Shown here: positions 22,563-35,090 of the stretch, piece by piece
Position numbering within the stretch: position 1 is the first letter of the stretch
Layout of the letters: every line of letters begins with the position of its first letter
Assembly: GCA_016858145.1 (NCBI GenBank)
Contig: JAEHOE010000098.1
Location: 372,001 to 436,000, forward strand
Length of the DNA stretch: 64,000 nucleotides
Direction: 5' to 3'
From: Edaphochlamys debaryana
Lineage: Eukaryota > Chlorophyta > Chlorophyceae > Chlamydomonadales
The notes under the pieces: model-generated
Databases searched by the model: none
What the model was told of the DNA's origin: nothing
The model's input: the letters and a program-made list of their open reading frames with translations, nothing else
Position numbers and translations under genes: made by a program

Positions 22563-25500
22563 ATGCTGCCTGCCTTCTTCGCGGCGCGTCAAGCGGCGCT
22601 CGGCACCTGCACAGCTTGCGGCCTCGCACCGGGAGCCGCCAGTCGCAGCTATGCCGTAGGCGCATTGCTGGAGTCGGCCTGGATTGGTCGCGGAGAGCCG
22701 AGCACGCCATCGCCATCACCCTCATCCGCGCTTTCGCTCGCCATCGGCGCTGCCCCGGCACTCTCTGGCAGCGCAAACTGCAGCTGTGGATCGAGCTTGA
22801 CGCAAGTCCGCGGGCTGTCGCCTGCACAACCGACGCGGCTGGGCGTGTCGATTCAGGGATGGGTGGCGCAGCCAGGCCCGCCCAACCCGGGTGAGTCTGG
22901 CGTCCAGCGCCAAGGCTACTAGCGCAGTGGGGGAGGCGTGCTGGACCTGCGTTGGTACAAGTTCGGCCGAAGAGGGTGTCAACAGCTAGCCTTGCCTGTT
23001 GACGGGGGACACGGTGAGGCCGTGAGGGTGCGTCTTGCTGTGGGCTGGACCTAGGGCGGGAGCTCAGCGGGAACGAGAAGAGGGTTGGGTGCCCCTACGG
23101 CCCTGATCTTCTCCCCCCTCTCTCCCCTCCCCCATCCCGTAACACAGCGGACTCCTACCGCTGCCTCTCCACCTCCGCCCCGCCCTCCGCGGCGGCCGCC
23201 GCCTCCGCTGCCGCCTCCGCCTCCGCCTCTGGCGCCGGCGCCGTCTCGGGGCGCGCGAGGCCCCCTGCCTCCCCCCGCGGCCCCCAGCTGTCGGGCTATG
23301 CGCTGGCGTTCAAATCCAAGTTCTTTGAGCTGGTGAGGTGACGTGGCAGGGTGTGGGTTTGGGGTTCTGGATGTAGATCCATCCGTCTAAGCTTCTGACT
23401 CACTCTTACCTCGTGACCCCGAGCTGGTGAGACAGGCTGGCACGGGGATCAGGGTAGCTGTGTGATGGGTTCTAGGTTCACTCATGGCCTCCCACCCCAT
23501 CCCAAAGGACATCCCGGAGACCCAATGCCACGGTAGCCCCCGAAGTAGCCCGCGTGTTCCCCCATGCGCCCTTACCCATGCCCCTGCACCCCCCCCCTCC
23601 CTCCCCCGCAGGCCAATGTGAGTGCAGCCACGCCCTTCGGCCCCGTTGCTGACGTCAGCGGGCGGCCGGCGGATGGGCCCCACTCGGCGGCGGAGGAGGC
23701 GGAGGAGCGGCGCGTGGCGGCGCAGCGGTCGCAGGTGGAGGTGGAGTGGGGGGCTAGGGGTGGGGGGGTTTGGGAGGGGGAGACGTGGGTGTGTTTCGGC
23801 ACGTGCGTGTCACGGCCCAAGGCGGGGGAGCGGCGCGTGGCGGCACACAGCGTCGCGGGTGGGGGACACCGGAGGGTTGAGCCCACCACATTAGGCCCTT
23901 CTGCCTCCCTCCCCTCCCCTCCCCTCCCCTCCCCTCCCCTCCCCTCCCCTCCCCTCCCCTCCCCACCCTCCCTCCCCTGCAGGCCCTCCGACTGCTCCTC
24001 GGCTGGATCCAGGAGGGCCATGCGGAGGGCGTTGCCGCCGCCGAGGCGGCCGCGGCGGCGGCGGCGCAGGCCGCACGTGACGCGGGGTCGCCGGCCATGC
24101 CGTCCGGTACGGCAGATGCCGCCGCGGGTACGGCGTCCGGTACGACGCCCGCGGCGTCGACGAATCCTGGATCTGGATCGGGTTACGTCATCGACGAGCA
24201 GTACTACATGGATGCGAGCGTTATGGATCGGGCGATGCGCGTGCTGCGAGAGTGAGTGAGGGGGCGGGGGGGGGGGGAGAAAGAGGGGTCCGGCCAAAGG
24301 GGTTTTTGGAGCGGGAGGGCCGTCCCAAGGCAGTTGAGGGATGGGAGGTGAGGGGTTGGGGTGGGCCGTACGGCATGCGATGCGGTTGGCGCCTGGCATC
24401 AACCGCAAAGGCATCCCTTGCTCCCTCCCCCCCCTCTCCCCCCGGTGGTATATCTGCGAGCCAAGCTTCCCTGGCGCAGGCTGGGCATTTCCGCTCTGCT
24501 TGATGTGCCGACCCCCTCCCACCCCCACCCCCACCCCCCTCTCAACCCCTCACCCACTCCCCTCCCAGCTTGCTGACCCACATCACGACCCTGGAGCGAC
24601 GCCACCGGGGAGAGGCCCGGGAGGCCCGGGGCGGGCGGCGGGCGCCCGCCTCTGCCCCCGAGGAGGCCCCCAAGGGTGGGCCTGGGTCCCTTAAAGAGGG
24701 TGGCGGAAGGGGCGGTGGAAAGGCGGGCCCCAATCACCCTTTTGGGGCCGCCAAGAAAGTAAAAGGATTTTGATGGGCAGTGCTCAAGGGCGGTTGTGGT
24801 TCCTTGGAGCGCGGACGGGGCGGGTATTGGAGGGGTGGCCACGGGCGGCAGGCAGAGCTCCGTAAGCTGAGGCCAGGGAGCAGGCGAGCTGCATGGATCT
24901 GATCTGCCGTACCGTACTGCAGATCTGAACAGCCCCATGGAGCTGGACGAGATCCTGGTTACGGCCGAGACGCTGGTGGCGGCGGCGCCCGCCATGGGCG
25001 TGCGCCTGTCTGACCGGCACTACGAGCTGCTACTGGCGGTGGGTACGGAAACCGTACTACGATGTATGTGATCTGCCGTACAGTACGTTATCCGCAGCGG
25101 TGGGGCAGAACCCACCGGAACCGCATTCTCTGGCGGGCCCAAGCCGTGCCTAACTAACCCCGCCGACCTTCCCTCCCGTACCTATCCGTACAGCTATACG
25201 ACCGTCAGGCGTACGTCAATGACAATTGGGACGGCGTGGCCGCCAAGATGCTGGACGTACGGCGGCAGTTGGCCAGCAAGGTGAGGTACAGCCCTAGCAG
25301 GACGGACGGGGCTCCAACCAATTTGCCCAAGCCACCGAGGGTTGCGCTGACCGCACCCCAGAGCCTTGCGCCTACACACACCCCGTAACGGACGTCTCGA
25401 TCACGCCTTTCCCTCCCCTCCCTCCTCTCCCCTCCCTCCCTTCCTCCTCTCTCCTCCTTACCCCTCCACCCCCTCCACACACACCCCCTGTCAGGGCCTG

Positions 25501-28500
25501 GCGCTCACCCCCCACGCCCTGGCCTGGCTCCTGGGGGCGGTGGAGCGGGACCCCTCCCTGGGGCCGGGGGCGGCGGAGCGGCTGACCCTGGCGCTCAGGT
25601 GCGGTTGTGTGTGTGCCTCGCGGGGTGCCTCTTGTGTGTGTGCGGTGTGCTGTACGACAACGTACGGCAGGGGTGTGCGTACGGCAGGGGTGTGACTCTT
25701 CTCAGCCTGTCCTCGGCCCTGCTTGTGTAACGTCGACCTCACCTGTGCCCTAGCCGTCCCCTCTGCCGCACACCTCACACCTGCCGGTCCCCCCCCCACC
25801 TTAACCCACTGCCCCACCCCCCAGGATCATTGAGCGCGAGATCCCCCCCCTGGGCGCCTCCTCCGCCCCCACCCAGCTGGCGCCCCCGCACCTGCGCGCC
25901 TGCGTGGCGAGGCTGCTGCGGGCGGCGGCGGCGGCGGCGGGGGAGGGGGAGCTGCGGGACGCGGCGGGGCAGGTGGGGGAGGGGGGGGACGGGGGAGGGG
26001 GCGGGAGGGGGAGGGGGGACGACATGGGTGTGTTTCGGCACGTTCGTGTCATGGCCTGTGGCGGCGGGGGAGGGGCAAGTGGTGTGCTGCTGGGAGGGGG
26101 CAGGGGGGGGCAGGAAGAGCGGGTGCAAGGGGCGGGGGTAGACTGCGCGTACTGTTGTACGGGTCGGGGCAACGCGTTCGGGGCCCCAAGGTCAGTAGCT
26201 GCTGCCCTCAACACGTGACGTGTTATCGTACTGCCGTACACAGGCTGACTGGGCGCCGTACCACCGGCTGGAGGCGGTGTGGGTGTCGCACACGCGCAGG
26301 TGGGGGCGGGGGGGGGGGGAGGGGGAGGGGGAAATGGGCGTTGTGGGGAGCACGTGCTCAAGTCGGGTCTGGCTGGATCACCGCCACGCCGTACGTGTTG
26401 GCGCAAGCGCCCATACACACATGCACGCTTTCCCCCCCCGTCCCCCGGCCCGCAGCCCCCCGCCCCCCGAGGTGCTGAAGGCGGTGCTGGCGGGGGCGGC
26501 CCGGCAGGGGCGGAGCGACCTGGCTGAGGCCGCCCTGACGCAGCTGGAGGTGGGGTCCAAGGGGGGATGGAAGGTGGGGGAGTACACGGGGTGGGGCGAC
26601 AGGCGTGGCCTCAAGGTGACACACGCGTGTGTGCAGAACCTTGCAGACCCCGACCACACGGAACAGTGCCCAGAGTGCAGAACGCTCGCGTCTCTCTCTC
26701 TAAACCCCAGCAATGTCGCGCAGCTTCGTGAGCACCCCTCCCCCTCTCCCCTCCCTCCCCCTCCCCCCACAATCTGTACGGCAGATGCTGCCCATCACGG
26801 CCCCCCCGCCGTTGCCTCCGGGCATCCGGGGGGAGGACGAGCGCCGGCGGCGGGCGGCGGAGTCGCGGGAGGAGGCGGAGGCGCTGACGGCGCTGCTGGC
26901 GGCGGCGGCGGCGGAGGGGCGGGAGGAGCTGGCGGAGAAGGTGGGGGGGCGGGGGGTGTTTGAAGCGGGGGGCCGGGGGGGAGGGGAGGGGAGGGGCGGC
27001 GGACAGGGGTGGGTGGGAAGGTGTCCTGGTGTGTATGGGTTCTTGTGTATGGATGGGTCAGGGCGGCGGAGGGGCGGGAGGAGCTGGCGGAGAAGGTTGG
27101 GGGGTGGGGTGGGTGGGCGTGGAGTTGGACAGGGGGGGTTGTTGCTCGTAAGATCATCCCTTCCCTCACCTTGGCAACCCGCTTCCCCACCTGCAGGTGT
27201 ACGCCCGCATCCGCCGTGTCGCCTGGACCAACCGCGGCCTCAGCCCGGAGGTGGCAGAGCACGCGCCGGGTGGGGCGGGGGTGGGGTTGTGGGCTTGGGG
27301 TTGGTGGGTTGGTTTGGGCTCGGGTGGAGGGTTTGGGTTCTGACAGCTTACAGGCGATCAGGGCCGTAGGCCCGCTCGAAACCGCCCAGCAAACCCGCCG
27401 CCTGGCGGGTGCTTAGTCCTGGGGAGGTGGGGGATGAGGTGGGGGCCGCACTGGAAACCGGAGGGTGGGGCGCTTCTCTCTGCTCCACCCCACCCCCCCT
27501 CCCTCTTCCCTCTCCCACGCCCACCCTCACCCCCCTCATCACGGCACCCCCCCTCCCCCGCAGCCCCCCCCGAGGCTACCGCCGCGCTCCTGCCCCTGCC
27601 CCTGTCCAAGCGCCGCTGGGCCCGCGTGCTGGACCTGGTGCTGGAGCTGGTGGCCCTGCGGCAGGTGGGGGCGGGGGGGTAACGGGGGGGAGCGTGTGTG
27701 TATAAGCGTGCCACACACGTGTGTATAAGCGTGCCACACCTTTTCCCCTTCCTCCCGTTGCCTTCCCCCCAGGAGCCCCCCAAGGGCCCCGACGGCAAGC
27801 CCCGCACCCTCCCCCGCACCGACCCCGACACCCTGGAGCTGGCCACGTCAGCGTACCGCGGCCTCGCGTGAGTCATGCCTGCCGTACATGCCGTACATGC
27901 TCCGTACGTGCCCTGTGCTGCCCACCCTCGCCGTCCTCACCCGACTCCTCGCAGCCGACCTCTTTCCCCTCCCCCCCTGAGGCAGCTGGGAGGGCTAGTT
28001 GGGCCCCCTCCCCATCCTCCCCGGACCCCTCACATGTTGCCTCTACCCCCCCCCCCCCCCAGGCCCCTGTCTGCGGTGCTGGCGGCGAGCGAGGCGGACA
28101 CCGTGGGGTACTTCGCGGAGGTGGGGGGGCGGAGGGGGTTGCCGGGTGTCTATGGGTCGGGGGGACACGGTGCATAATGGGTACGAGGGCGCTGAGGGTG
28201 GCGCCGGGTTTGTGTGGGCGTGCACTGCATGGAATGCCTGCTACCCCGCACAACCACCTGCCCCCACTCCAGACTCCACCCGTCCTGACCCCATCCCCCT
28301 CTCCCACCTGCCGCGCAGCTGCTCCGCCGCATCTCCGCCGCTGCCTCCGCCGCCGCCGCCGCGCCCACGGGAGGCGAGGGCGCCGCGCCTGCCGCCCCCC
28401 GCGCCCCCTTCGGCGGCTCCCCCGTGCCGTTCGGCCCCGCGCTGCGGGCGGCGGCGGCGCGGAGGGACCTCCCCTCCGTGGCTGAGATTGTGAGTGGACA

Positions 28501-30654
28501 GGGGGGGAAGAGGACTGAGGTTGTAAAAAGGGTGAGGGAGCTGACAGGGGGAGGGCAGAGGGGACGCGGGTAGGAGGGGGGGGAAGCAACCGGCAGCTCC
28601 AGGGGTGCACGCGCCTGTCTTCCTCAGCAGGAGGAGAGTGAAGCCGAGTGCATGCCTCTATCCCGTCACCTACCCACCCGCTCGGCCCCAACACCCACCC
28701 ACCCCCACTGCCTCCGCCATGGTCTCTCTTCCTGACTCTCCCAACCCTCCCCCTCCCCCGCCCCTCGGCGGTATGTACCTATCCATGCAAGGATTCCCTG
28801 GCGTCGGCGCGATCTCGCTCAGCAACAAATACCTCCGCCCCACCTCCCTCCCTCCCCCCCCAGATCAAGCAGATGAGGGCCCTGGGCTGCCCCCCCGGCG
28901 CCGACGCCTACGCAGTGGTCATCGAGGCATCGCTGATGGGTGGCAAGGTGGGGGGGGGGGCCCGGGGGGGAGCTTGGGGGGATGGGGTGGGATGAGACGA
29001 AGGGGAGCTTGGCGGGGTGGGCGGGGGTCGGGCAAGGGGGATGGGGGGATGCTGGGCAGGGGCTGCGTGTGCAAGGTCCTGTGCGGGGCCCTCTCCTTTC
29101 GCTGGGCTCCACCCCACCTATCCCTTCTCCAACGCCCTGGCGCGTGGCGGGTCTGCTGGAACCCACACCTCCCTCTCACCGACCCTCTTCCCTCTCACCC
29201 TTCCCCCACCCCTCTCCTGCCCTCCCCCCCCCCAGCCCGAGCGTGTGGCGGGTCTGCTGGAGCTGCTGGCGGAGGAGGGCCTCACCGCCTCGGCCGCGGT
29301 GTGGGAGGTGCAGCTGGCCGTGGTGAGGGGGGGAGGGGGGAGGGGGGAGGGGGGGAGGGGGAGTTGCAAGCTGATGAGCGAGAGAGCGTCTAGTTATTGG
29401 TGGGAGGTGGGAGGACAAGGCGGGAAAGGGGGGATTGGAGGGGAGAGTGCTAAGGGGCAAAGAAGCGTTGCGAGGGGACGATCGTGGAGGGGAGGAGGCG
29501 CGTCCATTGTTCCGCTGACCTCCTGTCGGCCCAACCCCCAACCGCCAACCGTTGCCCCCAACCAACCGCAGGCCGCCGAGGAGGGCGACGGCGCGGCCCT
29601 GGCGGCGGCCGCTGCTCGGGCGCTGGAGGAGGCGGACCGGGGGTCGGAGGGCGCGCGGCGGGGGCTGGCGGCCATTTCGCCGCAGGTACGGAAGGGGGGC
29701 TCCGTGTGAGACAAGCGTAAGATCCAGTTTGAAAGTACCAGATCCGGGAGGCAGCGGTTGGCAGCTGTGCTGCCTCTGTGCTGTGCTGGTGTGCGTGGGT
29801 GGGGGGGCACCTCTCTTTCGGTGTGTGGGGATGAGGCGTTCCAGCATCCATGCGTGCGGGTGCGCTCCACTCTCCGTGCCCACCACCATCACCACCCACC
29901 ACCACCGCCACCACCAGGGTCAGCACACACCTCTCGTGTCTCTCCTCAGCGAGTGCACGCACAACGCCTTCCCACGCCTCTCATTCCCCCCCCCCCCACT
30001 ACCCACCCCCTCCCCCTGTCAGGTCCTGGGCCGGGCCCGGGCGGTGGCGCAGGGGGCCCAGGGAGGGGCTGACGCATTCACCGCCGTCTCCCGGCTGCAA
30101 GAAAAAGTGGGCCCGGGGGGACCCTGGGCCCCGGGGGGGCCTGGGCAGGTCCTCATCTAGTGGGCCGGCGTGGGCCTGGCTCCCCCGCTATACCCCAACC
30201 GCCCGCAATCCCCTTGCTCTCTGCCTTGCCATTCCTTCGTTCGTTCGTTCGTTCGGCCGTGACACGCACGAAACACACACGCACCCAAACCCCTCCTATC
30301 GCCCCGTTCCCCCCGCCTCTCCCGCAGGTCTACCAGCTCGGCCAGGAGTTCGCCCAGAAGCGGCGTGACGCGGCGCGGACGCAGCGGGAGGGCCGCGGGG
30401 AGGGCCGCGGCGAGGGCCGTGGGGAGGGCCGTTGGGAGGGCCGGGCGGCGCGGGCGGAGGGCGAGGGGGCGGTTGGGGAGCGGGGGTGGCGGCGGGTGGA
30501 CGGGGGAGAGGGGGGCGAGGGCGGGAAGGGCAGGGCGGGAGGCAGGCGGCGGGGCGGCGGCAAGGCCGAGGGCAGCGGCAGCGGCAGCAGCAGCTCGGAT
30601 GAGGAGGTGACGCCGCCACCGCCGCCGCAGCAGCAGCAGGGCAAGAGCGAGTGA
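22563..30654 (+). CDS. Large PPR-like repeat protein, probably organellar
   Basis: Exons: 22563-22890, 23148-23332, 23612-23734, 23983-24251, 24569-24675, 24923-25038, 25194-25280, 25495-25598, 25825-25972, 26244-26299, 26456-26549, 26785-26940, 27197-27269, 27564-27664, 27773-27867, 28063-28120, 28319-28489, 28864-28947, 29236-29322, 29572-29685, 30023-30106, 30328-30654; 988 residues. MLPAFFAARQAALGTCTACG starts a transit-like N-terminus. Helical-hairpin repeats are best seen in exons 17-19 (AEIIKQMRALGCPPGADAYA, then ERVAGLLELLAEEG), typical of PPR proteins that bind organellar RNA. The C-terminus is charged, with Gly-Arg-Gly-Glu repeats. Doubtful point: reading through exon 5 ends in TGA at 24773, so 22563-24773 and 24923-30654 could be two genes; I prefer one because the G/gtgggc donor at 24676 joins in phase and only 150 bp separate the parts. 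Confidence 0.66.
23781..23812 (+). repeat. Intron element core, sense orientation (copy 3)
   Basis: GGGTGTGTTTCGGCACGTGC stands about 50 nt after the donor of exon 23612-23734 and just before the exon-end copy at 23827. Confidence 0.75.
23827..23865 (+). repeat. Intronic copy of exon 23612-23734 end with donor
   Basis: GGAGCGGCGCGTGGCGGC repeats 23702-23719, and GTCGCGGGTGGGGG repeats the exon end and donor (GTCGCAGGTGGAGG) with a small insertion between. Confidence 0.82.
23906..23964. repeat. CCCCT pentamer array before an acceptor
   Basis: About eleven copies of CCCCT form the pyrimidine tract before exon 23983 of the PPR-like gene. Confidence 0.9.
26022..26078 (+). repeat. Intron element core, sense (copy 4), with a weak exon-end copy
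   Basis: GGGTGTGTTTCGGCACGTTC is followed by GGCGGCGGGGGAGGGGCAAG (26060-26079), which resembles GGCGGCGGGGGAGGGGGAGC inside the preceding exon 25825-25972. The second part is low-complexity, so that match is weak. Confidence 0.55.
27060..27106 (+). repeat. Intronic copy of exon 26785-26940 end with donor
   Basis: GGCGGCGGAGGGGCGGGAGG, then AGCTGGCGGAGAAGGT, repeat 26907-26942 with no change over about 36 bp. Confidence 0.9.
28766..28840 (+). repeat. Possible diverged copy of the dispersed intronic repeat
   Basis: GGCGGTATGTACCTATCC and CGCTCAGCAACAAATACC resemble GGCGGTATGTACCTTCTCC (18100-18118) and CGCTTATCAGCATCAAACACC in copy A. Position before an acceptor is the same. By-eye match only. 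Confidence 0.4.
29136..29160 (+). repeat. Intronic copy of exon 29236-29322 start
   Basis: GCGTGGCGGGTCTGCTGGA stands about 100 nt before the real exon start, which reads GTGTGGCGGGTCTGCTGGA. Here the duplication is on the acceptor side. Confidence 0.75.
30258..30286 (-). repeat. Intron element core, antisense orientation
   Basis: GTGACACGCACGAAACACAC follows a CGTT tetramer array (30236-30255) and stands about 40 nt before the acceptor of the last PPR-gene exon. Confidence 0.6.
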
Positions 30655-31704
30655 AGGGACTGGGGTTCTATGCTCGCAGGGGCCGTGCAGCGTAGTCCGG
30701 ACGACGACGAAGGGGATGCAGCTGGACGCAACTAGGCTGTGCGCAAGGGGCTGGGGTGGGCGGGGGGCGACTTCGGGGCTCAACGGGGGAGCGATATGGA
30801 GGGTGCCGGAGGTGCGGTGGGTATCGGGGCAAGGGCGGCCGAGTGGGTGAAGGAGGGCGGGTTGGATGGGACACCAGTCAAGCCTGGCCGAGATGCTGGC
30901 ACAGACAGAGCACGGAGGCACTGGTGAAGACTGAAAGCAGACCCTGTGATGACGGGCCACTCCCGCTTTGCAAGACAACAGCCAGCGGGGTACCTCTGAA
31001 CCCGTGCTCTACCTCCTACGTGCTGTACCCGTGTCCGTATGGTGCCTGGCAGACAGCCTGGCTGGCGACGCTTGAATTCCTCCTCCTCCTCCTCCTCCTC
31101 CTCCTCCCACATCCCTGCCACAACCTGAACCACGAAGCACACCTCGCCACGCTCGCCACAACTCCCGACAAAGGATGCGGCCCTAGCACTGCACCTCGCC
31201 AGTTCATTGCTCCAGCACTGCTCTTCCCCACCCAAACCCTCCACGCGTCCACGGCGGCCCCTGCAGCGGCCGGAGGCCCTAGACTCAGCTCCCCTCCCGC
31301 GGCACGAGCCGCAAGAGCCCCCCCCCCCCCTGCTCCACATCGCTACCGCCTCTGGCTGAGGCCCCTGGCCCCCTGCCCCTCCACACCCCGCACTCCCGTC
31401 GTCCCGTGTCGCGCAGCAGAGGCCCACTCTCTTCCGCACGAGCCCCCAACGGCTCACACAGCCGCACGGCCCCCCCCCCCCCCCCGGCCCCGCCCCGCCC
31501 CACGGATGGGCTGTACGCCTCGCCGCCTATGCCATGGTCTGCAGAGTGCGGGGAACAGGCAGACCACCGCGCGCGCCTTAGCCTTGCTCCTGCTCCTACC
31601 CCTCCTCTTGCTCGTCCTCCTGCACCTGCACTTGCGCCTGCCCCAGCGTCTCAGTGTCTCTGCACCCCACCCCTCAATTTCCAACCCCGTTGGCCCCCTG
31701 CCCC
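30655..31704. other. Region between convergent genes (two 3' flanks)
   Basis: No gene is supported. It begins with dispersed repeat DR1 copy 2 and contains a CTC trinucleotide run at about 31078-31106. It must hold the 3' ends of both the PPR-like gene and PAM16. Confidence 0.55.
30661..30747 (+). repeat. Dispersed intergenic repeat DR1, copy 2
   Basis: GCAGGGGCCGTGCAGCGTAG and GATGCAGCTGGACGCAACTA match DR1 copy 1 at 21825-21912 with few differences. It lies directly after the PPR-gene stop codon. Confidence 0.85.
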
Positions 31705-34337
31705 TCACTGCTTCTGCCCCCCCTGCCCCTGCCCCTCCTTGGACCCCTGATCCCCCTTGAGCTCCTCCGCCTCAACGGTGGGATCGAACAGCCCCAACCG
31801 CTTGTACTCCTCCTCGATCGCCTCCCGAGCGCGATACACCTGTACGGCAGGTCGGACGACAGTATGTACGGCAGCAGGATGTGGGGTTAGTCGACGTGTC
31901 CATGTTACAGCCAGCATCTCACGAGGGCCCATCACTGTCCCGGTTCTCCCGTGCAAACCGGGTCACCCTGCCATGTCAAGCCCCTCATCCCCTCTGCCCC
32001 CCCTCCCCCTTGCCCCACCCCCATCACCCTCTCCCCCAGCTCCCCCCCTTCTCCCCCCTACGCCCCCCACCTTGCTCTGCAGGTAGAATGACCCGTGCTT
32101 CTCGTTGACCTCGAACAAGTGCTTGAAGCGCTGCAGGGGAAGATGGGTGGGTGGCGGTTTGAGAAAGGTTCGAGAAAGGCATCAAGCTGGGGATCCCGGC
32201 TCGCTGGCCTCCCCGGCTCCCCGATTGTCCCCACGTCCTGCCCTCAGCTGTCGCCCCTCCATCCCCCCGTCACCTCCATCCCCCCGTCACCTCAACCGGC
32301 CGTCGCCCCTCTCGCCCCAGGTGATGCCCACCAGGCCCCTGGTTCAGCTGCATCCGACTCTTGCCCCTGCACCCCCCCATCCAACGACGCTCCCTCCTGA
32401 ACCTCCCCCCCCCCTCCTCACCTTGACCACATCCCCCCACGACGCCCCCTCCTTGACCTCCAGGATCATCTGGGCCTCCTGTACGGCCATGGTGGATGCC
32501 TTCTTGATCGCCTGGGCCCCGGCCTGTCAGGGGGGGGGAGGAAGGGATGGGGGTGGGGTGAGGATGAGAGGTGTGAGGGTTGAAAGGTGAGCGGGAAGGA
32601 GGGGGGTCAGAGGTGAGGGGTAGGGCGGCAGGCGGCGTGCGCCCCCAACCACAGCCCTCGCCATGGCCCGTGGCCACCTCCCCATGGCCCCTGCCTCCCA
32701 CACACCATCCCTCGAGCACCCCTGAACACACCATCCCTCGGTGGTCTACCGTATACAATCAGGGTCAGCACACCATCCCGCGGCAGTCGGCACCCTCCCC
32801 AGTACTGCTCGCCACCCATGTGCGCCACCTCGCTCGCGCAAACCATGACACTTTGCCTTTCTCTTCTACAGTCTCTTCCCCAACCTCGTACATAACAACC
32901 CGAATCACCCCCGCCCCCTGTCCCGTTTCCTTCCCTGACCTCGTCCCCAGCATCTTCCGCCCTTCCTTGCCCCCTCGCCCCGCCCCCCCGGCTCGATCCG
33001 CCCACCTGCGCCGCCTCTTGTGCTACTCCGGACTTCTGGGCATCTGAGGGTTGGGGTGAGGAGAGGTGGGGTTGGGGGTTGGGGGAGGCTCAAGGGACAG
33101 CGGCGCGTGTGGAGGAACTGCGGGTCCGCCCCCACACCCCGATCGGACGCTACCAGCTGAGCGCAACCAGGCGCCCCGCCCCCACCCATGCACCGCACCC
33201 CCCATGACAGCCCCCCGTGGCGGGCGGCACCCACACGGCGACACCAGCACGCCACTCCCTCGCCGCTCCCCCACCCGCCCAAGCCTGCCTCCTGCCTCAC
33301 CCGCCCAAGCCTGCCTCCTGCCCCCCCCCCGAAACCAGCAGCTCTCGCCGTACCACGACCACATCCAGCCCACCATCCATCCGGCGGTAGCGACTGGCGC
33401 GTGGGGTGGCACCCGCAGGCACAAGACCGCCCGCCCCTCCACGGCACCCCTCGCCAGAAAACGTCAACCAGGCTCCTGCTGACCTCGGACCTCCCCGTGT
33501 CCTTCCAGACATTCCTGGTTCCTGAACCAAGCGCTGGAGCCCCCGCCCGCATGGCCGCACTCACTCGCCCCCCCTCGCCTGCCTCCCTGCCCCACCTCCC
33601 TCGCAATCTTTCAATGGGGGCCCAGTCTCCTTGGCTTGCCCCTCCCAGCCCAACCCCTCCGCAGCAAGCCCGGCCCACTATGCCTCCTGCTGCCTTCATC
33701 CATGTGGACAGTGGCGCATTCACCAGCCCGCGCCACGCCATTCCCCCTCCCCCTCCCCCCTCCACTCTCCGAATGCCCTTACCACCCCAGTCCCAATGAA
33801 ACCACGGCTGATTACTTGATGGCTAGGTTCCGTGAGTAAGGCATTACAAAGGCATTACTAAGAGCATGACTCACTGACGAGCGCCTGCGCCCAGGCCTGT
33901 GTGGCCGCGCGGAAGACCACGGTGGCTCCCGCCACCACCACCTGCGCGATGATGCGGGCAGCCTGGGGGGAACGGACGGGGAGCGGGCGGGGCGGGCGGG
34001 GGTGCGGGCGGGTGTATGGGCGTGTGCCGTGTTTGCCGCGCGAGGGCGGCAGGTTGGGTGAGGGGATGGGGGCAGGTGGCTGCAGCCAGGCTGGTGGGGC
34101 GGGTGGGGGTGACGCCAGCCCTCGCGAGTGCACTTGGACACGCGGCGCTGCGGCTGGGGCTCTCTGGTCCACGCCCTAGCGCTTTGGGTGACGTGAAAGA
34201 GCTCCTGGGCAGAACCGCATCGCGTGGGGCGGTCCGCAACGCGGGAATCGGCGGCGAGATGCCCATCAATCACCGCGAGCGTGCTGGTGCCCGGTACCCC
34301 GCCAGGCCAAGCAAGGTGCCGAAGTCAGCCTCACCAT
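31705..34337 (-). CDS. PAM16: PAM16/TIM16 (Magmas), J-like subunit of the mitochondrial import motor
   Basis: Six exons on the minus strand: 34337-34335, 33962-33875, 33043-33006, 32523-32422, 32130-32071, 31839-31705; 141 residues, the usual size for the family. The product begins MAARIIAQVVVAGATVVFRA, continues TQAWAQALVNAQKSGVAQEA, then the degenerate J domain MILEVKEGASWGDVVKV, RFKHLFEVNEKHGSFYLQSK and VYRAREAIEEEYKRL. All of this is diagnostic of PAM16, which pairs with PAM14/TIM14 to regulate mtHsp70 at the TIM23 channel in the mitochondrial inner membrane. As in the family, the J domain lacks HPD. The first intron splits the gene directly after the ATG codon. The C-terminal 20 residues are a Gly/Gln/Lys tail. 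Confidence 0.93.
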
Positions 34338-35090
34338 GGCAACGGTCTCGCTGCTTGCTCTCCGCTGTCAAAGAGCGACGTCCGGTGTCAGCCGGTCGCC
34401 GTGAAGCGTGCTGGACGCCGGTGGGCGCCGCGCTGTTGGCACGAAGCGCGGAGGACGTGAGTCTTTTCCAGCACAAGCCCCTCGATCAACCGCGTCAGCC
34501 CTAGCGTCGAGAGGATGGCTCAGACGGTCGGCGGATTGCTCGCGTCTTCGGCAACCCAGCACCTCAAGCCACGCTTGCTTTATTGCGACAGCTAGCTCTC
34601 AGCAAAGCAAGCAGGCAAAGGTAGAGTGGGTCTTTCCTTGGCTGTGGATGGACGATGGGTGCGCTGCGCTCAAGGCCGGGAGCTAGCCCTGACTGCAGGT
34701 AAGCCGTGGGACTGCTGTAACGAGAGCTAACACGGGCACGACTGGCTGAGTGCGTCTCCCACGTCCTGGGCCCCGCATCAATGAAGGCCCCATCACCCGG
34801 CCTTCCACCAAAGCGTGCCTGTCGAGCCTTGCCGGTGCAGCGTTATCAGGGCAGTCGTTATACTCCGCCCCGCACAAAACCCCTTGCTGCCATTGCTCAA
34901 GAAGGAAGCTCGCCACCGATCGCGCCCTGCAGCGCAAAACCTGTTAAAGCCTAATTTACAGCGTTTTGAGCAACATACTCATCTGATCGTAGCTACCGAA
35001 TAGCGGAAGGCCCTGGGCGTGGCCTCGGGGCCGTCATCCTTCCCCAGCATCTTCATACGCGGGGCTTCTGCCCAGGCTTCCGACGCACAA
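34338..35090. promoter_or_regulatory. Shared upstream region between PAM16 (-) and TRIP4 (+)
   Basis: About 750 bp separate two divergent start codons. The sequence is lower in GC than the gene bodies and lacks their G-runs and C-runs. No clear TATA box is visible. A shared bidirectional promoter is inferred from layout only. Confidence 0.55.

Noticed and set aside
24676..24773. Reading through exon 24569-24675 to a TGA, giving a separate small gene 22563-24773
   Set aside because: Not excluded, but the extra tail (GGRGGGKAG type) looks like translated G-rich intron. The G/gtgggc donor joins the next exon in phase with only 150 bp between.
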